Of a stretch of 58,809 nucleotides of DNA, positions 9,100-18,219 are shown in pieces; the stretch's first letter is position 1; the number at the start of each line of letters is the position of its first letter. The stretch covers positions 1 to 58,809 of the forward strand of contig JAEYXD010000155.1 of NCBI GenBank assembly GCA_023428645.1, in the 5' to 3' direction. Both the position numbers and the translations under genes were made by a program. A model generated the notes under the pieces. That model saw nothing but the letters and a program-made list of their open reading frames with translations, was not told the DNA's origin and did not search any database. The DNA is from Pseudomonadota bacterium. GTDB lineage: Bacteria > Pseudomonadota > Gammaproteobacteria > Steroidobacterales > Steroidobacteraceae.

Positions 9100-10197
9100 A
9101 TGATGTTGCAAACGCCCTATTACCTCATCGACAAGACCAAGCTCGTCCGGAATCTCGAGACGATGCGGATCGTGCGCGAACGCTCGGGCGCCAAGGTGCT
9201 GCTCGCGCTCAAGTGCTTCGCGAGCTGGTCGGTGTTCGATCTGATGCGCCAATACATGGACGGCACCACGTCGTCGTCGCTGAATGAAGTGAAGCTCGGC
9301 CGCGAGAAATTCGGCGGCGAGACACACGCATACAGCGTCGCCTTTGCCGACCATGAAATCGACGAGGTCGTGGCCAACGCGGACAAGATCATCTTCAATT
9401 CGATCGGACAGCTGGAGCGATTCGCTGCGCGCACGGCGAATCTGCCGCGCGGCCTGCGTCTCAATCCGCGCGTGAGCAGTTCTTCCTTCGATCTGGCCGA
9501 CCCGGCGCGGCCGTACAGCAGGCTCGGCGAGTGGGACGTCCGCAAGGTCGAGCGCGTGCTCGATCACGTGACCGGTTTCATGATCCACAACAACTGCGAG
9601 AACGAAGACTTTGCGCTGTTCGACCGCTTGCTGCGGCGGGTCGAGGAGTGCTTCGGCTCGCTGCTGGAGAAGGTCGAGTGGGTGAGCCTCGGCGGCGGCA
9701 TCCATTTCTCCGGCGCAGGCTATCCGCTGGATGCGTTCTGCGCGCGGCTCGCGGAATTCTCCGCGCGCTACGGCGTGCAGGTCTATCTCGAGCCCGGTGA
9801 GGCAGCGGTCACGAACAGCACGACGCTCGAGGTGACCGTGCTCGACACGATGGACAACGGCAAGCAGCTCGCGATCGTGGACAGCTCGATCGAAGCGCAC
9901 ATGCTCGATCTGCTCATCTATCGCGAAAGCGCGGAGATCGAGTCGCACGGGCCGCATGCCTACGTCGTGTGCGGAAAATCCTGCCTGGCCGGCGATATCT
10001 TCGGTGAATTTCAGTTCGACCGCCCGCTCGAAGTGGGCGATCGACTATCGATCCAGGACGCGGCCGGGTACACCATGGTGAAGAAGAACTGGTTCAACGG
10101 AGTCCGCATGCCGTCGATCGTCATCCGCGAGCTCGACGGCAGCGTGCGATTACAGCGCGAATTCGGCTTCGAGGATTACGTGGCGAGTCTCTCCTGA
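9100..10197 (+). CDS. nspC: Carboxynorspermidine decarboxylase
   Basis: NspC is a PLP-dependent fold III decarboxylase that removes CO2 from carboxynorspermidine or carboxyspermidine to give the polyamine. The 365 residues match the family length. LALKCFASWSVFDLM contains the PLP lysine, EWVSLGGGIHFSG is the phosphate-binding glycine loop, and CGKSCLAGDIFGEF holds the catalytic cysteine of the family. The start is one of two adjacent ATGs at 9100 and 9103 (MMLQTPYYLIDK); the open frame upstream to 8995 is Arg-rich and unlike the family. It leads a three-gene run with carboxynorspermidine dehydrogenase (45-base gap) and metY, so it forms the second step of the alternative spermidine/norspermidine route. 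Confidence 0.93.
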   Translation: MMLQTPYYLIDKTKLVRNLETMRIVRERSGAKVLLALKCFASWSVFDLMRQYMDGTTSSSLNEVKLGREKFGGETHAYSVAFADHEIDEVVANADKIIFNSIGQLERFAARTANLPRGLRLNPRVSSSSFDLADPARPYSRLGEWDVRKVERVLDHVTGFMIHNNCENEDFALFDRLLRRVEECFGSLLEKVEWVSLGGGIHFSGAGYPLDAFCARLAEFSARYGVQVYLEPGEAAVTNSTTLEVTVLDTMDNGKQLAIVDSSIEAHMLDLLIYRESAEIESHGPHAYVVCGKSCLAGDIFGEFQFDRPLEVGDRLSIQDAAGYTMVKKNWFNGVRMPSIVIRELDGSVRLQREFGFEDYVASLS

Positions 10198-10242
10198 GAC
10201 TGCCGTTTTTGAAGGTCTAGCCGAAGGAGGCTTGCACGGGAA

Positions 10243-11484
10243 ATGAAGAGAAACGTCTTGATCATCGGCGCCGGTGGCGTCGCTCGCGTCGTTGCGCACA
10301 AATGCGCCCAGCACAATGACGTGCTCGGCGATATTCACATTGCGTCCCGGACGCTCGCGAAATGCACCGCCATTCTCGACTCGGTTCGGGAGAAGGCGAG
10401 CTGCAAGGTGCCGGGCACGCTCGAAGCTCACGCACTCGATGCGATGGATACGGCGGCGACCGCGGAGCTGATCAAGAAGACGGGCGCCTCGATCGTCATC
10501 AACGTGGGTCCCTCGTTCGTGAACATGTCGGTGCTTTCGGCGTGCATCGCGACCGGTGCCGCGTACCTCGATACCGCGATTCACGAAGATCCCCTCAAGA
10601 TCTGCGAAACGCCGCCGTGGTATGCGAACTACGAATGGCGGCGGCGCGCCGAATGCGAACAGCGGGGCATCACGGCCATTCTCGGGGTCGGCTTCGATCC
10701 GGGCGTCGTGAACGCGTATGCCGCGCTGGCACGCGAGGAGTACTTCGACGCGATCGAGTCGGTCGACATCGTCGACGTCAATGCGGGCTCGCACGGCCGC
10801 TACTTCGCGACGAACTTCGATCCGGAAGTGAATTTCCGCGAGTTCACCGGCCAGGTGTGGAGCTGGCAGAACAGCCAGTGGGTGTCGAATCGCATGTTCG
10901 AGGTGAGGAAGGAGTGGGATCTGCCGGTCGTCGGTGAGCGCACGACGTACCTGACTGGCCACGACGAGATTCATTCGCTGTCGCAGAACCTCGGCGTCCC
11001 GCACGTCCGCTTCTGGATGGGCTTCGGCGATCACTACATCAACGTGTTCGGCGTGCTGAAGAATCTCGGGCTCTTGTCCGAGCAGCCGATCAAGACGGCG
11101 GAGGGACAAACGGTCGTGCCGCTCAAGGTCGTCAAGGCCGTGCTGCCGGACCCGGCATCGCTGGCGCCGACGTATCAGGGCAAGACGTGCATCGGCGATG
11201 TGGTGAAGGGCACGAAGGACGGACAGCCGCGCGAGGTCTTCCTCTACAACGTCTGCGATCACGAGGCGAGCTACCGCGAGGTTGGCAGCCAGGCCATTTC
11301 ATACACGGCGGGCGTGCCGCCCGTCGCCGCGGCCTTGCTGATCGCGAACGGTCAATGGGACGTCAAGCGCATGGTGAACGTGGAGCAGCTGCCGGCGAAG
11401 CCGTTTCTCGCGCTGCTCGCCCGCTTGGGCCTGCCCACGCGCGTGAAGGACGAGCAGGGCGATCGCGAATTGCAGCTCGACTGA
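10243..11484 (+). CDS. Carboxynorspermidine dehydrogenase (saccharopine dehydrogenase family)
   Basis: This enzyme condenses a diamine (putrescine or diaminopropane) with L-aspartate beta-semialdehyde and reduces the Schiff base with NADPH, giving carboxyspermidine or carboxynorspermidine, the substrate of the upstream nspC product. The 413 residues begin with a Rossmann motif, VLIIGAGGVARVVAHKC, and continue with the Lys1/saccharopine-dehydrogenase-like GVGFDPGVVNAYAALA. ATG 10243 follows AGGAGG at 10225-10230. Together with NspC it gives a complete S-adenosylmethionine-independent route to a triamine. Whether the product is spermidine, norspermidine or homospermidine cannot be told from sequence. 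Confidence 0.92.
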   Translation: MKRNVLIIGAGGVARVVAHKCAQHNDVLGDIHIASRTLAKCTAILDSVREKASCKVPGTLEAHALDAMDTAATAELIKKTGASIVINVGPSFVNMSVLSACIATGAAYLDTAIHEDPLKICETPPWYANYEWRRRAECEQRGITAILGVGFDPGVVNAYAALAREEYFDAIESVDIVDVNAGSHGRYFATNFDPEVNFREFTGQVWSWQNSQWVSNRMFEVRKEWDLPVVGERTTYLTGHDEIHSLSQNLGVPHVRFWMGFGDHYINVFGVLKNLGLLSEQPIKTAEGQTVVPLKVVKAVLPDPASLAPTYQGKTCIGDVVKGTKDGQPREVFLYNVCDHEASYREVGSQAISYTAGVPPVAAALLIANGQWDVKRMVNVEQLPAKPFLALLARLGLPTRVKDEQGDRELQLD

Positions 11485-11512
11485 TCACACCTCATTCATT
11501 TGCGGAGCCACA

Positions 11513-12799
11513 ATGTCCCAACCGAATTGGAAACTCGACACGATCGCGGTCCATGGCGGCTATACGCCTGAGCCGACGACACGCGCAGTCGCGGTGCCGA
11601 TCTATCAGACGGTCGCGTACGCGTTCGACAGCACGCAGCATGGCGCGGACCTGTTCGACCTGAAGGTGGAAGGCAACATCTATTCGCGCATCATGAATCC
11701 GACGAACGCCGTGCTGGAGCAGCGTGTCGCGGCGCTCGAAGGCGGCATCGGCGCGCTGGCGCTGTCCTCCGGCCAGGCAGCAGTCACGTATGCGCTCCTC
11801 ACGATCAGCGAGGCGGGGGACAACATCGTCTCCGCGAGCGCGCTGTACGGCGGCACGTACAACCTGTTCGCGCACACGCTGCCTCAATATGGAATCGAAG
11901 TCCGCTTCGCCGACTATCGCGAGCCGAACGCCTTCGAAGCGTTGATCGACGCGCGGACGAAAGCCATCTTCTGCGAGTCCGTCGGCAATCCGCTCGGCAA
12001 CGTCACCGACTTCGAGCGGCTCGCGAAGATCGCGCATGCGCATGGCATTCCGTTGATCGTCGACAACACCGTGCCGACGCCGTATCTGTGCCGTCCGTTC
12101 GAGCACGGCGCCGACATCATCGTGCATTCGCTGACGAAGTATCTCGGCGGACACGGCACGAGCATCGGCGGCGTGATCGTCGACTCGGGCAAGTTCCCCT
12201 GGGCGCAGCACAAGGACCGCTTCCGCCGGCTGAATGAGCCGGACGTCAGCTATCACGGTGTCGTGTACACCGAGGCGCTCGGTCCGGCCGCGTACATCGG
12301 CCGCGCGCGGGTCGTGCCGTTGCGCAACATGGGCTCGGCGCTGTCGCCGTTCAACGCGTTCCTGATCCTGCAAGGCATCGAGACCGTCGGCCTGCGCATG
12401 GATCGCATCAGCGAGAATGCCTTGAGGGTCGCGCGCTATTTGAGCGGTCACGCGAAGGTGAGCTGGGTCAACTATGCGGGGCTCGAGACGCATCCGGATC
12501 ACGGGCTCGCGCAGAAATATCTCTCCGGCAAGGCGTCCGGCATCTTGACGTTCGGCGTCAAGAGCGGCCGCACGGGCGGCGAGAAATTCCAGGATGCGCT
12601 CAAGCTCGTGACGCGGCTCGTGAACATCGGCGACGCGAAATCGCTCGCATGCCATCCGGCATCGACGACGCATCGACAGCTGTCGCCCGCCGAGCTCGAG
12701 AAGGCTGGCGTGACCGAGGACACGGTGCGGCTGTCGATCGGCATCGAGCACATCGACGACATCCTCGCGGATCTCGAACAGGCGCTCGCGCAGACCTGA
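11513..12799 (+). CDS. metY: O-acetylhomoserine sulfhydrylase (homocysteine synthase)
   Basis: MetY is a cytoplasmic PLP enzyme of the Cys/Met metabolism family that replaces the acetyl group of O-acetylhomoserine with sulfide to make homocysteine. The 428 residues equal the family norm. TIAVHGGY opens the protein, SSGQAAVTYALL and VDNTVPTPYLCRPFEHGADI follow, and HSLTKYLGGHG contains the PLP lysine. The gene starts 28 bases after the carboxynorspermidine dehydrogenase stop, so it is probably in the same operon. Both pathways draw on aspartate semialdehyde. I see no SAM riboswitch in the short gap. Confidence 0.93.
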   Translation: MSQPNWKLDTIAVHGGYTPEPTTRAVAVPIYQTVAYAFDSTQHGADLFDLKVEGNIYSRIMNPTNAVLEQRVAALEGGIGALALSSGQAAVTYALLTISEAGDNIVSASALYGGTYNLFAHTLPQYGIEVRFADYREPNAFEALIDARTKAIFCESVGNPLGNVTDFERLAKIAHAHGIPLIVDNTVPTPYLCRPFEHGADIIVHSLTKYLGGHGTSIGGVIVDSGKFPWAQHKDRFRRLNEPDVSYHGVVYTEALGPAAYIGRARVVPLRNMGSALSPFNAFLILQGIETVGLRMDRISENALRVARYLSGHAKVSWVNYAGLETHPDHGLAQKYLSGKASGILTFGVKSGRTGGEKFQDALKLVTRLVNIGDAKSLACHPASTTHRQLSPAELEKAGVTEDTVRLSIGIEHIDDILADLEQALAQT

Positions 12800-12810
12800 G
12801 GCGATCGTCA

Positions 12811-12853
12811 CGCGGCGCGCCGGACCGTCTTCGTGCGTTGTCGGCGCGCCGCG
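12811..12853. repeat. 12-bp perfect inverted repeat after metY
   Basis: CGCGGCGCGCCG at 12811-12822 pairs perfectly with CGGCGCGCCGCG at 12842-12853 across a 19-base loop, eleven bases after the metY stop. There is no U-tract, so it is not a textbook terminator, but it could stall polymerase or protect the 3' end of the operon transcript. Confidence 0.5.
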
Positions 12854-12928
12854 CGGCGAGGAACTTGCCGTGCGGCGATCAGTCTCCACATAGGAGTGTC
12901 GGCGCACATTGCAGCCGTAGGAGTTTCG

Positions 12929-13291
12929 ATGAAGTTGATCGAGGAGCGCCCGATGCCCGGCGCTAGAGGCTCCGTGGGCTCGCGTGCCAACGCGTTCATG
13001 GTGAAGACGCTCGCCGTGATCACGGGCGGTATCGTCCTCGCGAGCGCCTTCGTGCTCTCGCTCGTCTTCTTCGCGGTTGCCCTGGCGGTCGTCGTGCTCG
13101 GCGGCGGGTATCTGTGGTGGAAGACGCGCCACCTGCGCAAGCAGTTGCGCGCTCAGATGGACGCGCAAATGAGCGCTCATATGAGCGAGATGCAGGCGCG
13201 GCGCCATCGCGGCGCGTCCACGAGCGATGTGATCGAAGGTGTCGTGATCTCCCGCGAGGAGTCGCCGCGAGACGACAGCGCCTCGCGGTGA
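12929..13291 (+). CDS. Small membrane protein of unknown function
   Basis: This protein has 120 residues and a hydrophobic region at about residues 24-60 (TLAVITGGIVLASAFVLSLV then a second run ending GGGYLWWK) that forms one long or two short helices. A basic, Met/Gln-rich, probably coiled tail follows (QLRAQMDAQMSAHMSEMQAR). ATG 12929 has TAGGAG six bases upstream; the frame is open further left, but that part looks noncoding. I do not recognise a family. It converges on the helix-turn-helix regulator gene. Confidence 0.65.
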   Translation: MKLIEERPMPGARGSVGSRANAFMVKTLAVITGGIVLASAFVLSLVFFAVALAVVVLGGGYLWWKTRHLRKQLRAQMDAQMSAHMSEMQARRHRGASTSDVIEGVVISREESPRDDSASR

Positions 13292-13304
13292 CGCGGGGCT
13301 GGCT

Positions 13305-14123
13305 CTATTTCAGTCGTGAGGCGACGGCTTCGCGCGGCATCGTGGCCGCCGCGGCGCGCTTCGCACCGCCGGCAGCGGAGGCGGGTCGATACGCCGAGAA
13401 CATCGAGAACACCCACGGACGTGTCGCGAGCAGCATGGCAATGCTCATCTTGTCGCGCGATGGCAAGCCCACATCGAGCGCCGCCAGATCGGCGAAATCG
13501 GCGGCCAGCTTGTCCAGCTTGCGCATGAGGATGCGCACGGACGCCGGCGACAACTCCGCCGAATGAAAGCTCAGCGCTTCGTGTCTGGCCGAGAATTCGC
13601 TGCGTAGAAATTCGGCACGGACCTGTCGCTCATACAGTTTGCGCACCGGACCCTCCGGGCGCCACGCGAGCGGCAGCCGCGCGTGCAAGCGAATCTGCTT
13701 GCGGCCGCGAATCTCGATCAGTCCTGCCGCGGCCAGCTTCGCGAGAAAATTCCGCGTCGCCCGCTCGCTCAGATTCAGCCGCTCGGCCACGGCCTCGACC
13801 GCATGACCGTTCAGCAACAGATAGAAAAACGCCAGCAGCGAAGCGTGTCCCGCGAGCGTGCGTTCTTGCTCGAGTGTCAGCGTAAATCCCTGCGGCGCCT
13901 CGGGCGCCGCTTCACCACCCGCCAAACGCGACAGATCCGCGATCGACATGTCGATCGCGCGGCACACGCGCTCGAGCCGCGCGACGCTGAACGATTTATC
14001 CGAGAACAGTCGCTTCACCGACGACTCGCTCAACCCCAGTGCGCGCCCGAGCCGCCCATAGCTCATGCCGCGCGCGCGCAGACAGCGCTTCAAGGTGTCG
14101 AGCATGCGTTGTGTTTCGGTCAT
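13305..14123 (-). CDS. XRE-type helix-turn-helix transcriptional regulator
   Basis: This protein has 272 residues. Residues ~5-65 form a Cro/C1-type helix-turn-helix (MSYGRLGRALGLSESSVKRLF), followed by a second, winged-helix-like segment at ~100-150 (VEAVAERLNLSERATRNFLA, then GLIEIRGRKQIRL). The C-terminal ~100 residues resemble the ligand or oligomerisation part of regulators that bind one effector, but no effector is evident. I chose ATG 14123 because the helix-turn-helix starts there; the frame is open to 14285, where it would overlap the divergent OmpA gene. It diverges from that gene, so it may control it. Confidence 0.8.
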   Translation of the reverse strand: MTETQRMLDTLKRCLRARGMSYGRLGRALGLSESSVKRLFSDKSFSVARLERVCRAIDMSIADLSRLAGGEAAPEAPQGFTLTLEQERTLAGHASLLAFFYLLLNGHAVEAVAERLNLSERATRNFLAKLAAAGLIEIRGRKQIRLHARLPLAWRPEGPVRKLYERQVRAEFLRSEFSARHEALSFHSAELSPASVRILMRKLDKLAADFADLAALDVGLPSRDKMSIAMLLATRPWVFSMFSAYRPASAAGGAKRAAAATMPREAVASRLK

Positions 14124-14269
14124 CGAAGCTCCGATCGAGTCTGGAAAGCGGGCCGCATGGTACCGAAATCCGGTACTCCGAACGCGGCGCATTGCCCGGC
14201 GGTCTCTCACCCTCGACGATGTCGCCGTCGCGCAATCGCGCGCGACGTAGAACGTAGAACGAGGTGGCG

Positions 14270-15361
14270 ATGAAGAGGATTGCAATGTTGTGCGCGCTCG
14301 CTGCGCCAGTGGTCGTACAAGCGGCCGATGAAGTCGGGCACTGGTACATCACACCGCAGATCGGCGGCATTTCCGTCGACAACGACCGACCGCTGCAGGA
14401 CAAGGATTGGCTGTACGGCTTCGGCGTCGGCAAACATTTGAGCGAGGTCATCAGCGCCGAGCTCAATCTGAACGGTGCGCAGGTCGGCGGCGGCATCGGC
14501 CGACCGGACATGAGCCTGTACGGCGCATCGCTCGACGTGCTCGCGGTCGCGAACCGCGGCGGTGTCGTCTCTCCGTATCTCAGTGTGGGCGCGGGTGTCG
14601 CCCAGAACGAACGCAGCCCGGGCTTCAACGCGACCGACGCCATGGCGCAAGCCGGCCTGGGCGTGTTCGTGAACGTGTGGCAGAGCGCGGACGGCTCCAG
14701 CAGCTTTGCATTGCGCCCCGACTTGAAGGCGCGATGGAGCGAGGCCGGCGCGGAAGGCACGCTGCGCGACTACATCGGCACGCTCGGCTTTCAATTCTCG
14801 TTCGGCGCGCCGACGGCACGTCCGGTCGAGCCCGCACCGGCGCCGGCAGTGACGCCGCCGCCTCCGCCTCCACCTCCGGCCCCGCCGAAGGACAGCGATA
14901 ACGATGGTGTCATCGACACGCTCGATCGTTGCCCCGATACGCCGGCCGGCGTCGCGGTCGACGCATACGGCTGCACTCGGCAGGGATCGATCACGCTCGA
15001 GGGCGTGAACTTCGAGCTGAACTCGGATCGCTTGACGCAGGGCTCGCGCGGCGTGCTCGACGGCATCGCGGCGGATCTGAAGAAGTATCCGCGCCTGACC
15101 ATCGAGCTGCAGGGACACACGGATAGCAGCGGCTCCGATCGCTACAACCTGGAACTGTCGCAGAAGCGCGCGGAGTCGGTGCGGAGCTATCTCATCGAGC
15201 AGGGCGTCTCGTCGAGCCAGCTCACGGCGAAGGGCTATGGTGAATCGCAGCCGGTCGCGAACAATACGACGGCGGAGGGTCGCGCTGCGAATCGCCGCGT
15301 CGTGATGAGCGTGCTCGGCAATCCCGGCAACGTGAAGGTCGAAGGAGCCGTGACTCAGTAA
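14270..15361 (+). CDS. OmpA-family outer-membrane protein
   Basis: This protein of about 363 residues has a signal peptide ending near VVVQA, then an eight-strand OmpA-type barrel (to ~residue 180, ending IGTLGFQFSFGAP). A Pro-rich linker and one thrombospondin type 3 calcium loop (DSDNDGVIDTLDRCPDTPAG) follow, and the C-terminal OmpA peptidoglycan-binding domain carries LQGHTDSSGSDRYNLELSQ and GYGESQPVANNTTAEGRAAN. It anchors the outer membrane to the cell wall. ATG 14270 follows GAGG; an in-frame GTG at 14264 is possible. It is divergent from the helix-turn-helix regulator, and a hairpin follows the stop. Confidence 0.93.
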   Translation: MKRIAMLCALAAPVVVQAADEVGHWYITPQIGGISVDNDRPLQDKDWLYGFGVGKHLSEVISAELNLNGAQVGGGIGRPDMSLYGASLDVLAVANRGGVVSPYLSVGAGVAQNERSPGFNATDAMAQAGLGVFVNVWQSADGSSSFALRPDLKARWSEAGAEGTLRDYIGTLGFQFSFGAPTARPVEPAPAPAVTPPPPPPPPAPPKDSDNDGVIDTLDRCPDTPAGVAVDAYGCTRQGSITLEGVNFELNSDRLTQGSRGVLDGIAADLKKYPRLTIELQGHTDSSGSDRYNLELSQKRAESVRSYLIEQGVSSSQLTAKGYGESQPVANNTTAEGRAANRRVVMSVLGNPGNVKVEGAVTQ

Positions 15362-15374
15362 GGTAGGCGTCTAC

Positions 15375-15401
15375 GGAGGCTCGGCGGCAGGCCGAGCCTC
15401 C
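15375..15401. terminator. Hairpin between convergent ompA-like and kimA-like genes
   Basis: GGAGGCTCGGC at 15375-15385 pairs perfectly with GCCGAGCCTCC at 15391-15401 around a 5-base loop. It lies 14 bases after the OmpA-family stop and 29 bases from the stop of the convergent permease gene. No clear T-run follows on either side, so it is a possible bidirectional terminator rather than a certain one. Confidence 0.5.
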
Positions 15402-15429
15402 CACGCGGCCGCGACGAATGGCCGTTCGC

Positions 15430-17343
15430 TCACTCGCGCGTGACGGGATCGAGATACCACGGTACACGCATGAGGATCAGGGAGGGTCCGCCTCGCCTGA
15501 GCAATTGCGTGCGCAGCCGGGCAGTGCGAAACGTATGCAGCAAGTATTGATACCAGCGCTGCCGTACGACCTCCGGTATCAGGATCGCAATGCGCCTGCC
15601 TTGTTCCGCCGCTTCCAGCTCCCGCACCAGTTCCAGCAAGGGGCCGTGCATCGCGCGGTAGCTCGCCTGCAAGATGACGAGGCGAGGCGGGCGCAAGCCC
15701 GCCGCTGCGGCGGGCTCCGCCACTTCGGTGCGCCATCTGGAGCGTAGCTGTCGATCGTGTTCTTCGCAGTCGAGCCCCGCGAGTTGCGTGAGGTGCACGG
15801 CAATCACGTTCGGAGAGATGCTGAGCGCAAAGCGCAGGGCCTTGTCCGTCAGCTTGTTCCAGCTCTCGATCGTCACGATGATGATCGGCGGCCGCACATC
15901 GTCGAGCCGCAGCGGCAATGGATCGCGCATCCTGCGGTCGAGCTCCTTGTAATACGTATGGATGCCTTTGAGCAAAGCGATCGTCGCCGGCACGGCGACC
16001 AGCGTGATCCATGCGCCTTCCTCGAACTTCGCGACGACGATCACGAGCAGAGCACCGCCGGTCGCGAGCGCGCCGCTCGTGTTGATCCACAAGTGCACGC
16101 GATCGCTGCGCTTGCGCGCGGTGCCGTCGAGTGCCCGCAGCCAATGCACGGCCATGCCGGTCTGCGACAGGGTGAACGTGAGAAACGCGCCAATGGCGAA
16201 CAGCGGAATCAGGCGGTCCGTGATGCCGCCGAACGCGAGCAGCAGCACGCCCGCGGCAATCGCCAGATAGAGAATGCCGACGGAGAACACGAGTCGATGT
16301 CCCGCGATCGCGAGCGATTTTGGCAGGAAGCCATCGACGGCGACGGCGTGGCATAGGCGCGGGAAGGCCACGAAGCTCGTGTTCGCCGACAAGGCCAGCA
16401 CACACAGCACCGAGCCTATTGCGACGTAGTAGAACGGCCCGTCGCCGACGACCGCATGCGCCAACTGCGACAGCACGCTCTGGTAGCCCGGCTGCGTTTG
16501 ATCCATCGCCGCGATCCGGTACGAGGATGCAAGGAAGGCGACCCCCGCGAGCAGCAGGCCGAGAATCACGCAGATCGCGGTGAGTGTGCGATGCCCATAT
16601 CTCACGGGCGGATCGCGAAAGGCGCTCATGCCGTTGCTCACCGCTTCGACGCCGGTCATCGCGGTGCAGCCGGCGGCAAAGGCGCGCAGCAATAGCCACA
16701 GGCTCACCGCTTCCGTGGCGTGCGGCAACGGGGGAGGAGGAATGACCGCGATGACGGGGCCGCTCGCCGTCATTACCTTGTGCACGCCGATTGCGAGGAT
16801 GGCGCCGAAGCTGGCGATGAAAAGATAAGTTGGCACCGCGAACAATCGACCTGAGTCGAGCGTGCCGCGCAAGTTCACGACCGTGATCACTCCCAGAATG
16901 CCCACACACAGCGACAGGATGTGCGCGTGCAGCGCCGGCACCGCGGACACGAGCGCGCCGACGCCCGCTGAAATGCCGACCGCGACGTTGAGCACGTAGT
17001 CGATCATGAGGCCGGACGCGGTGAGCAGGCTGGCACCGCGTCCGAGGTTGTCGCGCGACACGATGTACGCGCCGCCATTGCTTGGATAAGCGCGGATCGT
17101 CTGCCAGTACGACGCAAACAAGATCGCGAGCAGCCCGACGATCGGCGCCATCACCCAGCCGATGTAATGCAGGCTCGCCGCACCCAGCGGCATGAGGACC
17201 GTCAGCGCGGCTTCCGGTCCATAGGACGACGAGCCGAGGCCGTCGAGGCCCATGGCCGGCAAGCCCTCGAGCGCGCCGATCTTCCGGCGCGCCTGCTCTC
17301 GGTTCGAGAGTCTGCGGCCCAGGATGATGTCGATGACGCTCAC
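15430..17343 (-). CDS. APC-superfamily permease with cytosolic C-terminal domain, KimA/YdaO-like
   Basis: This inner-membrane transporter has 637 residues. Twelve helices occupy about residues 30-450, preceded by LPAMGLDGLGSSSYGPEA, the unwound first-helix motif of the KimA type. Helix 6 carries AGCTAMTGVEAVSNG. A soluble ~160-residue tail (IIIVTIESWNKLTDKALRFA) resembles the cytosolic domain of KimA potassium importers, which are near 600 residues; amino-acid transport is the alternative. GTG 17343 is the most likely start. The frame stays open to 17538, but those 65 codons are not family-like. Confidence 0.82.
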   Translation of the reverse strand: MSVIDIILGRRLSNREQARRKIGALEGLPAMGLDGLGSSSYGPEAALTVLMPLGAASLHYIGWVMAPIVGLLAILFASYWQTIRAYPSNGGAYIVSRDNLGRGASLLTASGLMIDYVLNVAVGISAGVGALVSAVPALHAHILSLCVGILGVITVVNLRGTLDSGRLFAVPTYLFIASFGAILAIGVHKVMTASGPVIAVIPPPPLPHATEAVSLWLLLRAFAAGCTAMTGVEAVSNGMSAFRDPPVRYGHRTLTAICVILGLLLAGVAFLASSYRIAAMDQTQPGYQSVLSQLAHAVVGDGPFYYVAIGSVLCVLALSANTSFVAFPRLCHAVAVDGFLPKSLAIAGHRLVFSVGILYLAIAAGVLLLAFGGITDRLIPLFAIGAFLTFTLSQTGMAVHWLRALDGTARKRSDRVHLWINTSGALATGGALLVIVVAKFEEGAWITLVAVPATIALLKGIHTYYKELDRRMRDPLPLRLDDVRPPIIIVTIESWNKLTDKALRFALSISPNVIAVHLTQLAGLDCEEHDRQLRSRWRTEVAEPAAAAGLRPPRLVILQASYRAMHGPLLELVRELEAAEQGRRIAILIPEVVRQRWYQYLLHTFRTARLRTQLLRRGGPSLILMRVPWYLDPVTRE

Positions 17344-17726
17344 GCCAAGCGGCCCGTTACTTTCGACACGTGCGATCTGAGAACAAGAACCTGGACTCGG
17401 CAACGGAGTTCCAGGCGTCGCCGCCGCTGTGAGCGCGCATTTCTTTGCCAGGACCCGAAGCGATAGGGAATTCGATCTCAGCGGTCGCGTGACAGGTCTG
17501 ATGCGCACCGCGATGGCGCTCGATCGATGACAAATCACCCTTCAAGGCAGCGAACGCGGTCAGACACTTCCTGAATGTCACCGCTGCCAGTTCCCTAGCC
17601 CGGTCGAAAGTCACAGCGATTCACAGTTTCGTCAACGAGCGGCGTGACAGCCTTAAGAAGACGACTTAATGCCCGCTAAGAGTCGAGCGCATCTCCAACG
17701 TAACGTGCCTTTCGATTGCCAACACC
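17344..17726. other. Intergenic region between divergent permease and secreted-protein genes
   Basis: About 380 bases separate the GTG of the permease from the ATG of the next gene. The left part is an open extension of the permease frame that lacks family resemblance. The right part (17600-17726) is relatively AT-rich (CCTTAAGAAGACGACTTAAT) and probably holds the promoter for the secreted protein. I see no clear consensus boxes. Confidence 0.4.
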
Positions 17727-18128
17727 ATGACATCACCTAGCCATTTCGTGAATACCGTCACACGCCCCCGAGTGCTCATCGGCTGCATCGCCGTGTTGAG
17801 CGCATTCGCCGCGCAAGCAGCCGGCCCGCAAACGATGAAGCTGCCGATGAAGTACCCGCAGAACTACTTCAGCGAGAAGTGCTTCACGCTCGAGGCCGGT
17901 CAGCGGCTCGCGTACCAGGTCAGCACGCGGCATCCGATCGAATTCAATCTGCATCACCATCGCGCCGATGGCACGACCATTCATCCGGAGCGCCTGCTCG
18001 TGAAGTCGCAGCATGCGAAGCAGTTCGTCGCGGAGTCGACCGGCGGGTACTGCTTCATGGCGACCAATCTCGCCGACCAGCCCGGCGCCTTCGAAGTCGT
18101 CATCAATTACGAAATCACCGCGCGCTGA
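17727..18128 (+). CDS. Small secreted protein of unknown function
   Basis: This protein has 133 residues with a signal peptide ending at about residue 31 (CIAVLSAFAAQA then AGPQ). The mature part of ~100 residues has two cysteines (SEKCFTLEAG and GGYCFMATN), which could form a disulfide, and the segment PIEFNLHHHRADG. Its folding pattern suggests a compact beta domain, but I do not recognise a family. It precedes the large thrombospondin-repeat gene by 91 bases on the same strand and may be co-expressed with it. Confidence 0.7.
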   Translation: MTSPSHFVNTVTRPRVLIGCIAVLSAFAAQAAGPQTMKLPMKYPQNYFSEKCFTLEAGQRLAYQVSTRHPIEFNLHHHRADGTTIHPERLLVKSQHAKQFVAESTGGYCFMATNLADQPGAFEVVINYEITAR

Positions 18129-18219
18129 GCGCTCTCGAGACCGCGCGCTGCACCAGACGCGATCCCGCGTGTGGCGCAGCACGCCATCCCTGGCTCCGAT
18201 TCAAGATCAAAGGTTCATC

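Noticed and set aside
11492..13207. Minus-strand open frame of about 570 codons opposite metY
   Set aside because: Arg/Asp/Val-rich without motifs, lying over metY and the small membrane protein gene.
17346..17538. N-terminal extension of the KimA-like permease to ATG 17538
   Set aside because: The extra 65 residues lack similarity to the family and would add an unlikely leader; GTG 17343 gives a normal length.
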